From: Acidobacteriota bacterium
Lineage (GTDB): Bacteria; Acidobacteriota; Terriglobia; Terriglobales; SCQP01
NCBI GenBank assembly: GCA_027451805.1
Contig: DAIDIF010000200.1
Span: 1 to 34,396 of the forward strand
DNA length: 34,396 nucleotides
Direction: 5' to 3'
Shown here: piece after piece, positions 15,559 through 22,245 of the stretch
Layout of the letters: every line of letters begins with the position of its first letter
How positions within the stretch are numbered: position 1 is the stretch's first letter
Program-made: the position numbers and the translations under genes
Notes under the pieces: generated by a model
Databases searched by the model: none
What the model saw: the letters and a program-made list of their open reading frames with translations, nothing else
Told to the model about the DNA's origin: nothing

Positions 15559-16620
15559 TTAGTGCAGCAGGGTTGGGTCGGCGTTGGAACCGTGGACCGC
15601 AATGTGGCAGCGAGTGCAGTCGCCGCCGGTCTGGAAGCCCAGCCGGCCGTGCGGCACCTGCGCCTGGGCATGAAAGCCGGTGTGGCATTCCAGGCAGATG
15701 AAGCGGGTCTGGCGCCGCACCAGCATGAAGTGGTTTACGCTGCCGTGGGGATTGTGGCAGCCGACGCAGCCCACGACGGAAACCGCGGGATGCTCGTACA
15801 CGAACGGTCCCTGCACCTCGATGTGGCATTTGGTGCAGGCGTTGAACATGGCTGCGTTCAGCTGATGGCTGGCGGTGATGGTGCCGTGCGGGGTGTGGCA
15901 GTTGGTGCACTGCATCAGCCCTTCCTGGACGCGGTGATGGAAGGGCAGTGCGAACTTGGCCTGGATGTTCTGGTGGCAGCCATAGCACAACTCCGGCTGC
16001 GGCTGCTTCAGTTGTCCGTCATGCAGCCATGCCTGCGCCACGGTCAGTTGCGGCACCTGGTAGACCGCGGTCAGCGGGCGCGGCAGCGGTTTCTCGTCGG
16101 CATTGGTAATCGCCTCGACCAGGTGAGCCGAGTGGCAACTGTTGCACGCCACCCCGTGCTGCATGTGGGCGGAGACATCGAAGAACTGCTGCTGTTTGCT
16201 GGTGACGTGGCACTGCAGGCAGCGCGCCGCCACCTGCTTGGGGTTGGCGGTGCGGAAGTCGAAGATCAGCTTCGCCGCCGCCAGCGCCTTGGCGTCGCTG
16301 CCGCGAGCGGCGTCTTCCGCTTCCACATGTGCGCGGTCGGGACCATGGCACATGGCGCAGCCGCCGACCTGCCTGTCCGCCGGAATCGGCAGCTTGGCGT
16401 GCGCCGTCTGCTGAAACTCCAGATATTCCGGCCGATGACAGTCTTCGCACACCTTGTCGCTGGGAACGTAGAGTTGGGAATTGTAGGCTGGCGTATGCCA
16501 AGCCACCGAAGGCGGGGCCGGCAGCACGGGCTGCTTCTGTCCCCATGCCGCCAGCGCCAGCGCCAGCGCCACACCCGCCACCCTCCAGCCCCGCCGACTG
16601 CCGCTCAGTGTCTTTGCCAT
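15559..16620 (-). CDS. Decaheme c-type cytochrome of MtrA/DmsE type
   Basis: The 353-residue product has a signal peptide (MAKTLSGSRRGWRVAGVALALALAAWG) and exactly ten CxxCH motifs: CEDCH, CAMCH, CLQCH, CNSCH, CYGCH, CTNCH, CTKCH, CVGCH, CLECH and CTRCH, with first cysteines at 58, 88, 134, 159, 212, 238, 262, 285, 309 and 335. Length and ten haems match MtrA, DmsE and PioA, periplasmic wires that thread into an outer-membrane barrel. Extra histidines spaced for bis-His ligation (QHGVACN, HGTITASHQ, HGSVNH) support this. The mtrB-like gene follows 14 bases downstream. Together they would form a conduit across the outer membrane for electrons leaving or entering the cell. No extracellular MtrC-like decaheme protein is seen nearby. 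The start has an AGGGA about 14 bases upstream, a weak ribosome site; a CACTA-TCCC-TAGTG dyad (16625-16638) overlaps that leader. Confidence 0.93.
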   Translation of the reverse strand: MAKTLSGSRRGWRVAGVALALALAAWGQKQPVLPAPPSVAWHTPAYNSQLYVPSDKVCEDCHRPEYLEFQQTAHAKLPIPADRQVGGCAMCHGPDRAHVEAEDAARGSDAKALAAAKLIFDFRTANPKQVAARCLQCHVTSKQQQFFDVSAHMQHGVACNSCHSAHLVEAITNADEKPLPRPLTAVYQVPQLTVAQAWLHDGQLKQPQPELCYGCHQNIQAKFALPFHHRVQEGLMQCTNCHTPHGTITASHQLNAAMFNACTKCHIEVQGPFVYEHPAVSVVGCVGCHNPHGSVNHFMLVRRQTRFICLECHTGFHAQAQVPHGRLGFQTGGDCTRCHIAVHGSNADPTLLH

Positions 16621-16624
16621 GGCA

Positions 16625-16638
16625 CACTATCCCTAGTG
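16625..16638. promoter_or_regulatory. Small dyad in the leader of the decaheme cytochrome gene
   Basis: CACTA-TCCC-TAGTG forms a five-base dyad around the weak ribosome-binding region, five bases from the start codon. It could be an operator or a hairpin that limits initiation. Nothing else in the 56-base gap to the Crp/Fnr-like gene looks like a promoter, so the two genes are probably co-transcribed. Confidence 0.3.
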
Positions 16639-16676
16639 CCGCATGTACAACGTCGCGGTCACCCTCGTCGTCCTCG

Positions 16677-17366
16677 TCAGACTGTTGTTCGATGCCAGCC
16701 CTGCGCTTCGATCTCCACCAGCCGGGCGTGATCCCGCACTACCGCGCGCCCGCCGCGTACCGCCGCGATCCCGTTGCGCCGCCACTCCGATACCAGCCGG
16801 CTTACCGTCTCTCGCGCCAGCCCGCATTGCGCCGCGATCTCTTCGTGCCGCAGCGGCGGCCGGTGTCCGTCTTCCGCGGCCCACTCCAGCACGAAATGGG
16901 CCAGCCGCTGGGGCGCGCTGTCGGCCAAGCCCAGCGCCGCCAGCCGGTCCGCCATCTCGTTCCAGCTCCGGCTGAGCGCCTCCATTAATCCCTCCGCGGG
17001 ACGGCCTCCGGCACGCAACTGGGCGCGCAACTCCTGCTGCGTCACCCGGCGTACCGCTCCGGCGGTCACCATGATCGCCGTGGCCTGATACGGAAGGCCG
17101 AGCAGCGTCTCCGCCAGCCCGAGCGCCGCCCCCTGTTCGCACCACGCCAGCGTGAACGACCGTCCCGCGGCCGACAGGCGCTGCAGCGCCGTCCAGCCGG
17201 AATCCAGAAAATACGCGTTGAGGGCGGGCTCCCCGGCGCGGAAGAGCGCATCCCCCCGCCGCAGCGACATCGCTGCACGTGGCACCAGACTGACGCCCCA
17301 ATTCGGCGCCGCGTGCTCACCAACTCCTGCCCCGTCTGATTTCAGCTTAGGCAGCGCACTGCTCAT
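16677..17366 (-). CDS. Crp/Fnr-family transcriptional regulator
   Basis: A 229-residue protein. The N-terminal part (about 25-115) is a cyclic-nucleotide-binding-like beta-roll with AMSLRRGDALFRAGEP and FLDSGWTALQRLS. A dimerisation helix follows (about 120-150), then a winged HTH with LRHEEIAAQCGLARETVSRLV (173-192); RETVSR is the recognition-helix core typical of Crp/Fnr proteins. It has only two cysteines (76 and 181) and lacks the N-terminal cysteine cluster of FNR, so an oxygen-sensing Fe-S cluster is unlikely; the ligand is unknown. The start at 17366 is chosen because GGAGG lies directly upstream; the frame opens further at 17459 without support. It precedes the decaheme cytochrome gene by 56 bases on the same strand and probably belongs to, and controls, the cytochrome operon. 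Confidence 0.9.
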   Translation of the reverse strand: MSSALPKLKSDGAGVGEHAAPNWGVSLVPRAAMSLRRGDALFRAGEPALNAYFLDSGWTALQRLSAAGRSFTLAWCEQGAALGLAETLLGLPYQATAIMVTAGAVRRVTQQELRAQLRAGGRPAEGLMEALSRSWNEMADRLAALGLADSAPQRLAHFVLEWAAEDGHRPPLRHEEIAAQCGLARETVSRLVSEWRRNGIAAVRGGRAVVRDHARLVEIEAQGWHRTTV

Positions 17367-17667
17367 GGGGTTCCTCCGTGTGCGACGCCGGCCGGCCGGC
17401 GGTGGTTTGACGTTCGGGGCAGAAACTGCCACCGAAGCGCCGGCACTGCCTTCGCGCACCCTTTCCGCTGCCGGGTGCCCGCGTTCTTGCCGGAGTGGTA
17501 AACAACATAGCTAGCGTCTGCTCCATTTCCGCCCTTCACCAATTCGGAAGCACATCGTCTGCCATGCGCATCCGCTTGTTTTTCTAGGTGCATGCCAGTG
17601 TCGTCCGAACGGAGTTGCGCCCTGCCACGCACTCGCTGCGCAAAATACCCCACAAATGCGGGTGAAA
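17367..17667. other. Spacer between the NtrC-type regulator and the Crp/Fnr gene
   Basis: These 301 bases hold no convincing gene. They contain a candidate sigma-54 promoter at 17548-17564 facing the Crp/Fnr gene. A TTGCGC-N17-GCGCAA inverted repeat at 17615-17643 is a possible activator site or end-of-gene hairpin. The leader from the predicted start near 17537 to the Crp/Fnr ATG is about 170 bases. Confidence 0.5.
17548..17564 (-). promoter_or_regulatory. Candidate sigma-54 (-24/-12) promoter for the crp-cytochrome operon
   Basis: On the minus strand the sequence reads TGGCAGACGATGTGCTT. The invariant GG and GC are exactly ten bases apart, and TGGCA plus TGCT match most of the consensus TGGCACG-N4-TTGCW; the mismatches are the C at the end of TGGCAC and the first T of TTGC. 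It faces the Crp/Fnr gene and lies about 105 bases downstream of the gene for an NtrC-type activator, which is the class that works with sigma-54. Motif seen; use in the cell inferred. Confidence 0.5.
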
Positions 17668-19128
17668 TCAGCCGTTCTGGCTGTGATCGCCGCTCTGGCC
17701 CTGGTCGCCGAGATGATACTTCTTCATCGCGTAGCGGATCGTATCCCGGCTGGTATCCAAAAGCCGTGCTGCCTGGCTCTGATTGCCGTCGCATTGCCGG
17801 AGCGCCTCCGCCACCAGTTGCTTTTCCACTCCTTCCAGCGACGTCCCGCCGCGTGGAATTCGTAGCCGCGGCAGGGATCGGCCATTGGGCTGCGCTTCCC
17901 ATGCGGCTTCGCTCTCCGGCGCCGGCTCGGTGGGAAACGCAGTTGCGGTGGAAATGTCGCTCTCCGGACCGAAAGGCAGGCTGGCGGCACGCAGCAGCGG
18001 TCCATCTTCCAGGATCATCGCCCGTTGGATGGCGTTCTTCAGTTCGCGGATATTTCCCGGCCAGGAGTACTGCGCCATCATCTCTACCGCGGCGGGCGCC
18101 AATCCCTCGATCTTCTTGCCGAAGCGGCGGTTGTACTGCTCGATAAAGAACGCTGCCAGCGCCGGCACGTCTTCCGACCGGCTGCGCAACGGCGGAATGA
18201 AAATCGGGATCACCATGAGGCGATAGTACAAATCGGCGCGGAATCGCCCGGCCTGCGCCGCTGCCTCCAGATTGCGGTTGGATGCGGCAATCATGCGGAC
18301 GTTGACTTGGATGTCACGCAGTCCGCCCAGCCGCCGCAGCGTCTGGTCCTCGAGCGTGCGCAGCAACTTGCTCTGCAAGGCCAGCGGCATCTCGCCGATC
18401 TCGTCCAGAAAAATCGTTCCCCCGTCGGCGACTTCGAACAGGCCCTTTTTCATCGCCTTGGCATCGGTGAAGGCGCCCTTTTCGTGGCCGAAGAGCTCCG
18501 CCTCGAGCAGCGTTTCCGGGATTGCCGAGCAGTTCACCGGTACGTAGGGCCGGTCGCGCCGGGCCGAGTGCTGGTGAATATACTGCGCCAGCAAGTCCTT
18601 GCCGGTGCCGCTCTCCCCCTGCAGCAGAATCGCATTGGCCTCGCTCGCCGCCGCCCGCCGCGCGTAGTCCATGACTTGGCGCATGATCGCCGAGTTGCCG
18701 ATGACGTCGCGCTCGCGCCACGTCTGCGCCTGCTGCCGCAGCGTCGCCACCTCCTGCCGCAGCCGGCCTGCCTCCAGGGCGTTGGCCATCGTCACCTGCA
18801 ACTCGTCGAATCGGACCGGTTTGACCAAGTAGTCGTACGCGCCCTGCCGCAGGGCAGTCTTCACGTCTTCCACTTTCGGGTCGGCGGTGATCAGGATGAC
18901 GGGGCCGGAGAAGAGTTCACGCCGCATCTCCGCCAGCAGGTCCACACCATTGCCGTCCGGCATGCGCACGTCCAGCAGCACCAGATCGTAGCTGTCGGCG
19001 CGCAACCGCGTCCGCGCCTCGGCGCAATCGGCCGCTTGCGCGCACTCATAGCCCCACTCCTCGCATCGCCGGCTCACCGACCAGCGCAGCAGGCTCTCAT
19101 CGTCAATGATCAGTATCTTAGGCTTCAT
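17668..19128 (-). CDS. NtrC-type sigma-54-dependent response regulator
   Basis: A 486-residue protein with three modules. The receiver domain (1-115) has the acidic pair Asp9-Asp10, phosphoacceptor Asp53 in LLDVRMPDGNG and Lys103 in LVKP. The AAA+ domain (about 140-370) has Walker A GESGTGKD (171-178), Walker B GGTIFLDEIGEM (from 237), the sigma-54-contacting loop as GAFTDA (218-223, where GAFTGA is usual), and YSWPGNIRELKN. The C-terminal Fis-type HTH (about 450-475) reads SQAARLLDTSRDTIRYAMKK. It would turn on sigma-54 promoters after phosphorylation by the histidine kinase encoded just upstream; the two genes overlap by 11 bases. The nearest candidate target is the promoter in front of the Crp/Fnr gene, making it a likely master switch of the cytochrome operon. 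Confidence 0.94.
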   Translation of the reverse strand: MKPKILIIDDESLLRWSVSRRCEEWGYECAQAADCAEARTRLRADSYDLVLLDVRMPDGNGVDLLAEMRRELFSGPVILITADPKVEDVKTALRQGAYDYLVKPVRFDELQVTMANALEAGRLRQEVATLRQQAQTWRERDVIGNSAIMRQVMDYARRAAASEANAILLQGESGTGKDLLAQYIHQHSARRDRPYVPVNCSAIPETLLEAELFGHEKGAFTDAKAMKKGLFEVADGGTIFLDEIGEMPLALQSKLLRTLEDQTLRRLGGLRDIQVNVRMIAASNRNLEAAAQAGRFRADLYYRLMVIPIFIPPLRSRSEDVPALAAFFIEQYNRRFGKKIEGLAPAAVEMMAQYSWPGNIRELKNAIQRAMILEDGPLLRAASLPFGPESDISTATAFPTEPAPESEAAWEAQPNGRSLPRLRIPRGGTSLEGVEKQLVAEALRQCDGNQSQAARLLDTSRDTIRYAMKKYHLGDQGQSGDHSQNG

Positions 19129-21040
19129 GGACGGCGTTGGCCGCTCCTTCCGTCTTTTGTGCCGGTCCCTGAATCGGCAACCGCACGGTGAAGCACGTGC
19201 CCACGTCCGCTTGCGTGCTCACCTCGATGCTCCCGCCGTGCAGTTGCGCAATCCGCAGGGACTGCGGCAGGCCCAGGCCGTTGCCTTTGCCGCCTTTGGT
19301 GGTGTAAAACGGCCGGAAGATTTTCGACAGCGCCGCCGCCGGAATCCCCGGCCCGTTGTCGCGCACCCGAATCTCGGCCCGGCCGAACTCGTCGAGCGCT
19401 GTGTGGATGCGCACCACGCCGCCCTCGGGCGCCGCATCCGCCCCGTTGAGCGCCAGATTCAGCACCATGCGTTGCACCTGATCCTCGTCATGCGTAATCG
19501 GCGGCAGCTCCCCCGCCTCAAAGATCACCTGGACTCGGCGCGGCGCCGCCGTGCGCGCCGCCAGGTGCGACGCCATCCGCACCGTGGCGTTCAGATCGGT
19601 CGCGCGGAAATCGGGGGCCCGCGGGCGCGCATAGTGCAGCAGGTCTTCCACAATCCCTCCGATTCGGCTGATCTGGCGCAGCACTTCCGCCATGATCTCC
19701 TTGTGTTCGCCGCTGCTCTGGTCCCGCAGCACCTCGAGCGCTCCCGCCATGCCCGCGAGCGGGTTCTTGATCTCATGCGCCAGCCCCGCCGCCACTTCCC
19801 CGAGCGTGGCCAAGTGCTGCGCCTGCTCCATTTGCAGCGTATGTTGGCGGGCCGCCTCCACCTCCTCGCGCTTGCGGGCGGTGAGATCGCGCATGACCGC
19901 GGTGACCAGCAGGCCCGATTCCAGCCGCAGCGGGCTGAGGCTGATCTCCACCGGGAACTCACTGCCGTTCTTGCGCTGCGCATACAGCTCCAGCCCCGTG
20001 CCCATGGGCCGTGCCTTCGGGTTGTGGCTGTAGGCGGTACGCTGCGCGGCGTGTGCCTCCCGCAGCCGCGGCGCCACTAGCATCTCCACCGGTTGTCCCG
20101 CCAATTCGTCACGGGTGTAGCCCAGCAACTCGGTCACCATTCGATTGCTAATCACGATCCGGCCGCCTTCGTCCACGATGACCAGCGCCTCGGGCGCCGC
20201 TTCCACCAAGCTGCGGAACTTCAATTCGCTCTGCCGCAGCGCCAACTCCACCTGCAACCGCTCCCGCATCAGGCCGTACTGATGGCCCAACTCCGCCAGC
20301 AACTTCTGCCAGAGTTCGCTGGCCGATTCCTCCGGCCCGCCGTGCCAGGCCAGAATGCGGGACACGCGCCCGCGCGCCGCCACCGGCAGCGTCAGCCCGA
20401 AGCCGGCGTCCGCTTCCGCGCCGGCTTGCACCTCGCCGGTTTCCCACGCCCGGCCCAGCAGCCCTTCGCCCGGACGCAAGTAGCGCCGCTGGACCGCGGA
20501 TGTGCCCGGCTGCCAGGCGGTGCGGTAAGCGCTTTGGCCGCCTTCCACGTCCCACACCTCACCCCAAGCCCAGCCGCCGACTTCGCCGACCAGACGAAGC
20601 AACGCCGTCTCGGCGACGCGCCAGTCCTCGGTCGTCGCAAACAGGTCGCTGGCCGCCAGCCGCAGCTTATGCCGCACCTCCGCCGCTGCACGTTGTTGCA
20701 GGTCGGCATTCACTTCCAGGATTCCCGCCGGCTGCCCGCGCTCGTCGCGGAACAGCGCCCACTGGCTGTCCGCCACGAACCACGTCCCGTCCCGCCGGCA
20801 CTGCCGCAACCTTCCCCGCCATTCCCCCTGCTCCAGCACCTGGCGCTCAATCTCCGCACGCGGAGCGGGGAACTCGGTCTGCAGCAGCTCATGGCTGAAC
20901 TGCCCCAACGCCTCCTCGGCGCTCCAGCCGTAGGTGCGCTCCGCGCCCACGCTCCAATAGGAAATTCGACCGCCCGGCAAATGGAGAAAGACAGCATCCC
21001 CGGTCCGGCTCTCGGGCACGCTCTGGGCTTGGATGGCCAT
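19118..21040 (-). CDS. Cytosolic PAS-domain sensor histidine kinase
   Basis: About 640 residues without a transmembrane helix or signal peptide, so a soluble sensor. Residues 1-115 form a PAS domain (WSVGAERTYGWSAEEALGQ, ending FRDERGQPAGILEV). Residues about 130-265 look GAF-like (LRPGEGLLGRAWETGEVQ, GFGLTLPVAARG). Residues about 270-390 form a second PAS domain (FRSLVEAAPEALVIVDEGG, RKNGSEFPVEISLSPL). The HisKA box has LAHEIKNPLAGMAGALE with phosphoacceptor His422. The ATPase part has the N box NLALNGADAAPEG, D box RDNGPGIP and G box GKGNGLGLPQS. This is an NtrB-like kinase with a likely redox, ligand or gas signal. The start is taken as ATG 21040; TTG 21043 is the alternative. It overlaps the NtrC-type regulator by 11 bases and starts 31 bases after the stress-protein gene, suggesting one operon. 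Confidence 0.93.
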   Translation of the reverse strand: MAIQAQSVPESRTGDAVFLHLPGGRISYWSVGAERTYGWSAEEALGQFSHELLQTEFPAPRAEIERQVLEQGEWRGRLRQCRRDGTWFVADSQWALFRDERGQPAGILEVNADLQQRAAAEVRHKLRLAASDLFATTEDWRVAETALLRLVGEVGGWAWGEVWDVEGGQSAYRTAWQPGTSAVQRRYLRPGEGLLGRAWETGEVQAGAEADAGFGLTLPVAARGRVSRILAWHGGPEESASELWQKLLAELGHQYGLMRERLQVELALRQSELKFRSLVEAAPEALVIVDEGGRIVISNRMVTELLGYTRDELAGQPVEMLVAPRLREAHAAQRTAYSHNPKARPMGTGLELYAQRKNGSEFPVEISLSPLRLESGLLVTAVMRDLTARKREEVEAARQHTLQMEQAQHLATLGEVAAGLAHEIKNPLAGMAGALEVLRDQSSGEHKEIMAEVLRQISRIGGIVEDLLHYARPRAPDFRATDLNATVRMASHLAARTAAPRRVQVIFEAGELPPITHDEDQVQRMVLNLALNGADAAPEGGVVRIHTALDEFGRAEIRVRDNGPGIPAAALSKIFRPFYTTKGGKGNGLGLPQSLRIAQLHGGSIEVSTQADVGTCFTVRLPIQGPAQKTEGAANAVHEA

Positions 21041-21071
21041 CAACCTTTAGTATGGTCCAAGCTGCCATGGG

Positions 21072-21953
21072 CTACTTCCGCGCTACCAGCACCGGGCACG
21101 GAGCCTTTTGCAGCACCCGGTAGGCGGTGTTGTGGGCGCCATGCAGCAAGGGATGCTCGAACGCCCGGCTCGCGCCGATGGCGATCAGATCGGCATTCTC
21201 TTCCGCCGCCGCCTGCAGGATTATGTCGGCGGGTTGACCAAGCCGGATGCTGGTCTCCGCCATGTCCCAAAAACGCGCATCCGGGGGCAGCATGGCCCAC
21301 ATCCGCGCCTCGAGGCTCCGGGTATGCTGCGGCCAGTCTTCCTTCGCCGCCTCTTCCCAACTGGCAACATGCAGCAGGTGCGTGCCGGCGTTGCCGATCG
21401 CCGTCAGCGTGATCGCTGCCGACAGCGCCGCCTTGGCCGAGATGCTGAAGTCGGTGGCGGCCACCAATTGACGAAAGGGCAGCGCCGGTGGCGCGGCCTG
21501 CGGCCCCAGCACCAGCACCGGCGCCTGCGCGATGCGCAGGATCTCCGCCGTGGTCGAGCCCAACGCCAGCCTGGCCAATCCGCCCCGGCCGCGACTCGCC
21601 ACCACGATCACGTCGGTGTGGACTTCCCGCGCCAGGGAGTTGATCCGCGCCGAGATCTCATTGCGTTCGAGGTGGGTCGCTGCCTCCAGGCCCGCCATCG
21701 CCGACCGCTCGGTCAGCGCCTTCAGTTCCTTCTCACTTTCGTGCTCGAGATCGCTATAAATATCGCCGTAGGTCTCCGGCACGGGCAGTCCGTAATCCCG
21801 TTGCTGCACGAAGTGCACCAAGTGCAGCCGCGCCCGGAACTGCCGCGCCAAGTCGGCGGCGAAGTCGCATGCCGCCACCGAGGACGGGGAAAAATCCGTC
21901 GGCGCCAAAATGCTGCGTATCGTCGCCGGTATCGGTTTCAATGCTGTTGCCAT
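21072..21953 (-). CDS. Universal stress protein with two Usp domains
   Basis: A 293-residue tandem UspA protein. Domain 1 (about 10-150) starts with RSILAPTDFSPSSVAACDFA and contains the nucleotide-binding loop SRGRGGLARLALGSTTAEIL, followed by APVLVLGP. Domain 2 (about 155-293) starts with RQLVAATDFSISAKAALSA and ends with APCPVLVARK; its loop GASRAFEHPLLHGAHNTAYRV is degenerate in the glycine spacing, so it may bind ATP poorly. Tandem Usp proteins often respond to redox or energy stress. The gene stands 31 bases before the kinase gene on the same strand, which suggests that it belongs to the regulatory module. AGGGG lies ahead of ATG 21953. The leader contains repeats described separately. 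Confidence 0.93.
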   Translation of the reverse strand: MATALKPIPATIRSILAPTDFSPSSVAACDFAADLARQFRARLHLVHFVQQRDYGLPVPETYGDIYSDLEHESEKELKALTERSAMAGLEAATHLERNEISARINSLAREVHTDVIVVASRGRGGLARLALGSTTAEILRIAQAPVLVLGPQAAPPALPFRQLVAATDFSISAKAALSAAITLTAIGNAGTHLLHVASWEEAAKEDWPQHTRSLEARMWAMLPPDARFWDMAETSIRLGQPADIILQAAAEENADLIAIGASRAFEHPLLHGAHNTAYRVLQKAPCPVLVARK

Positions 21954-22245
21954 GGCCAGCCCCTACTGCTTCCCCTGCAAGCCATGGACCGCCGGTACCT
22001 GGGCGTTTTCGTGATCCCACTCGCGTTTTCTGGGTAATTGCACCCAGGCCTGGGTGTTTTTCCCCTATGGACTGCCCTGAGAATGCGGAGCGGAACGAAG
22101 CCGTTGTTGGCACCGATGCCAGCGCCAGTGATACGCAAAAGTCCCCCCGCCTAAACTCGCCGAGATCGAAAGGGTTGGGTAAACCCCCATCCACCGGTTC
22201 GGGTGGGTAGCCCTAGCCGCAGCTCGACGTTACCCTCGACGCAGG
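21954..22245. other. Divergent spacer between the stress-protein gene and comEC
   Basis: These 292 bases separate uspA-like (minus) and comEC (plus) and hold no gene I can support. The half near the stress-protein gene carries phased repeats (21998-22061). The half near comEC has GGGTT-GGGT-AAACCC and CCACC-GGTTCG-GGTGG stem-like elements around 22171-22207. No clear -35/-10 pair was found for either gene. Confidence 0.5.
21998..22061. repeat. Cluster of short direct and inverted repeats in the stress-protein leader
   Basis: CCTGGGCGTTTTC (21998-22010) recurs as CCTGGGTGTTTTT (22049-22061). GCGTTTTC occurs at 22003-22010 and 22023-22030, exactly 20 bases apart. CTGGGT (22030-22035), ACCCAG (22042-22047) and CTGGGT (22050-22055) allow two mutually exclusive stems. 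The core CACCCAGGCCTGGGTG (22041-22056) is a perfect 16-base palindrome followed by five T on the plus strand. It may be an operator cluster or alternative hairpins in the leader. Confidence 0.55.

Noticed and set aside
15545-15988. Upstream extension of the beta-barrel frame
   Set aside because: The frame stays open but overlaps the decaheme cytochrome gene. The signal peptide begins at 15544 with a ribosome site, so the extension is not coding.
22041-22061. Palindrome plus T-tract as a plus-strand terminator
   Set aside because: No plus-strand gene lies upstream (genes up to 21953 are all on the minus strand), so a terminator has nothing to end. It is better treated as part of the repeat cluster.
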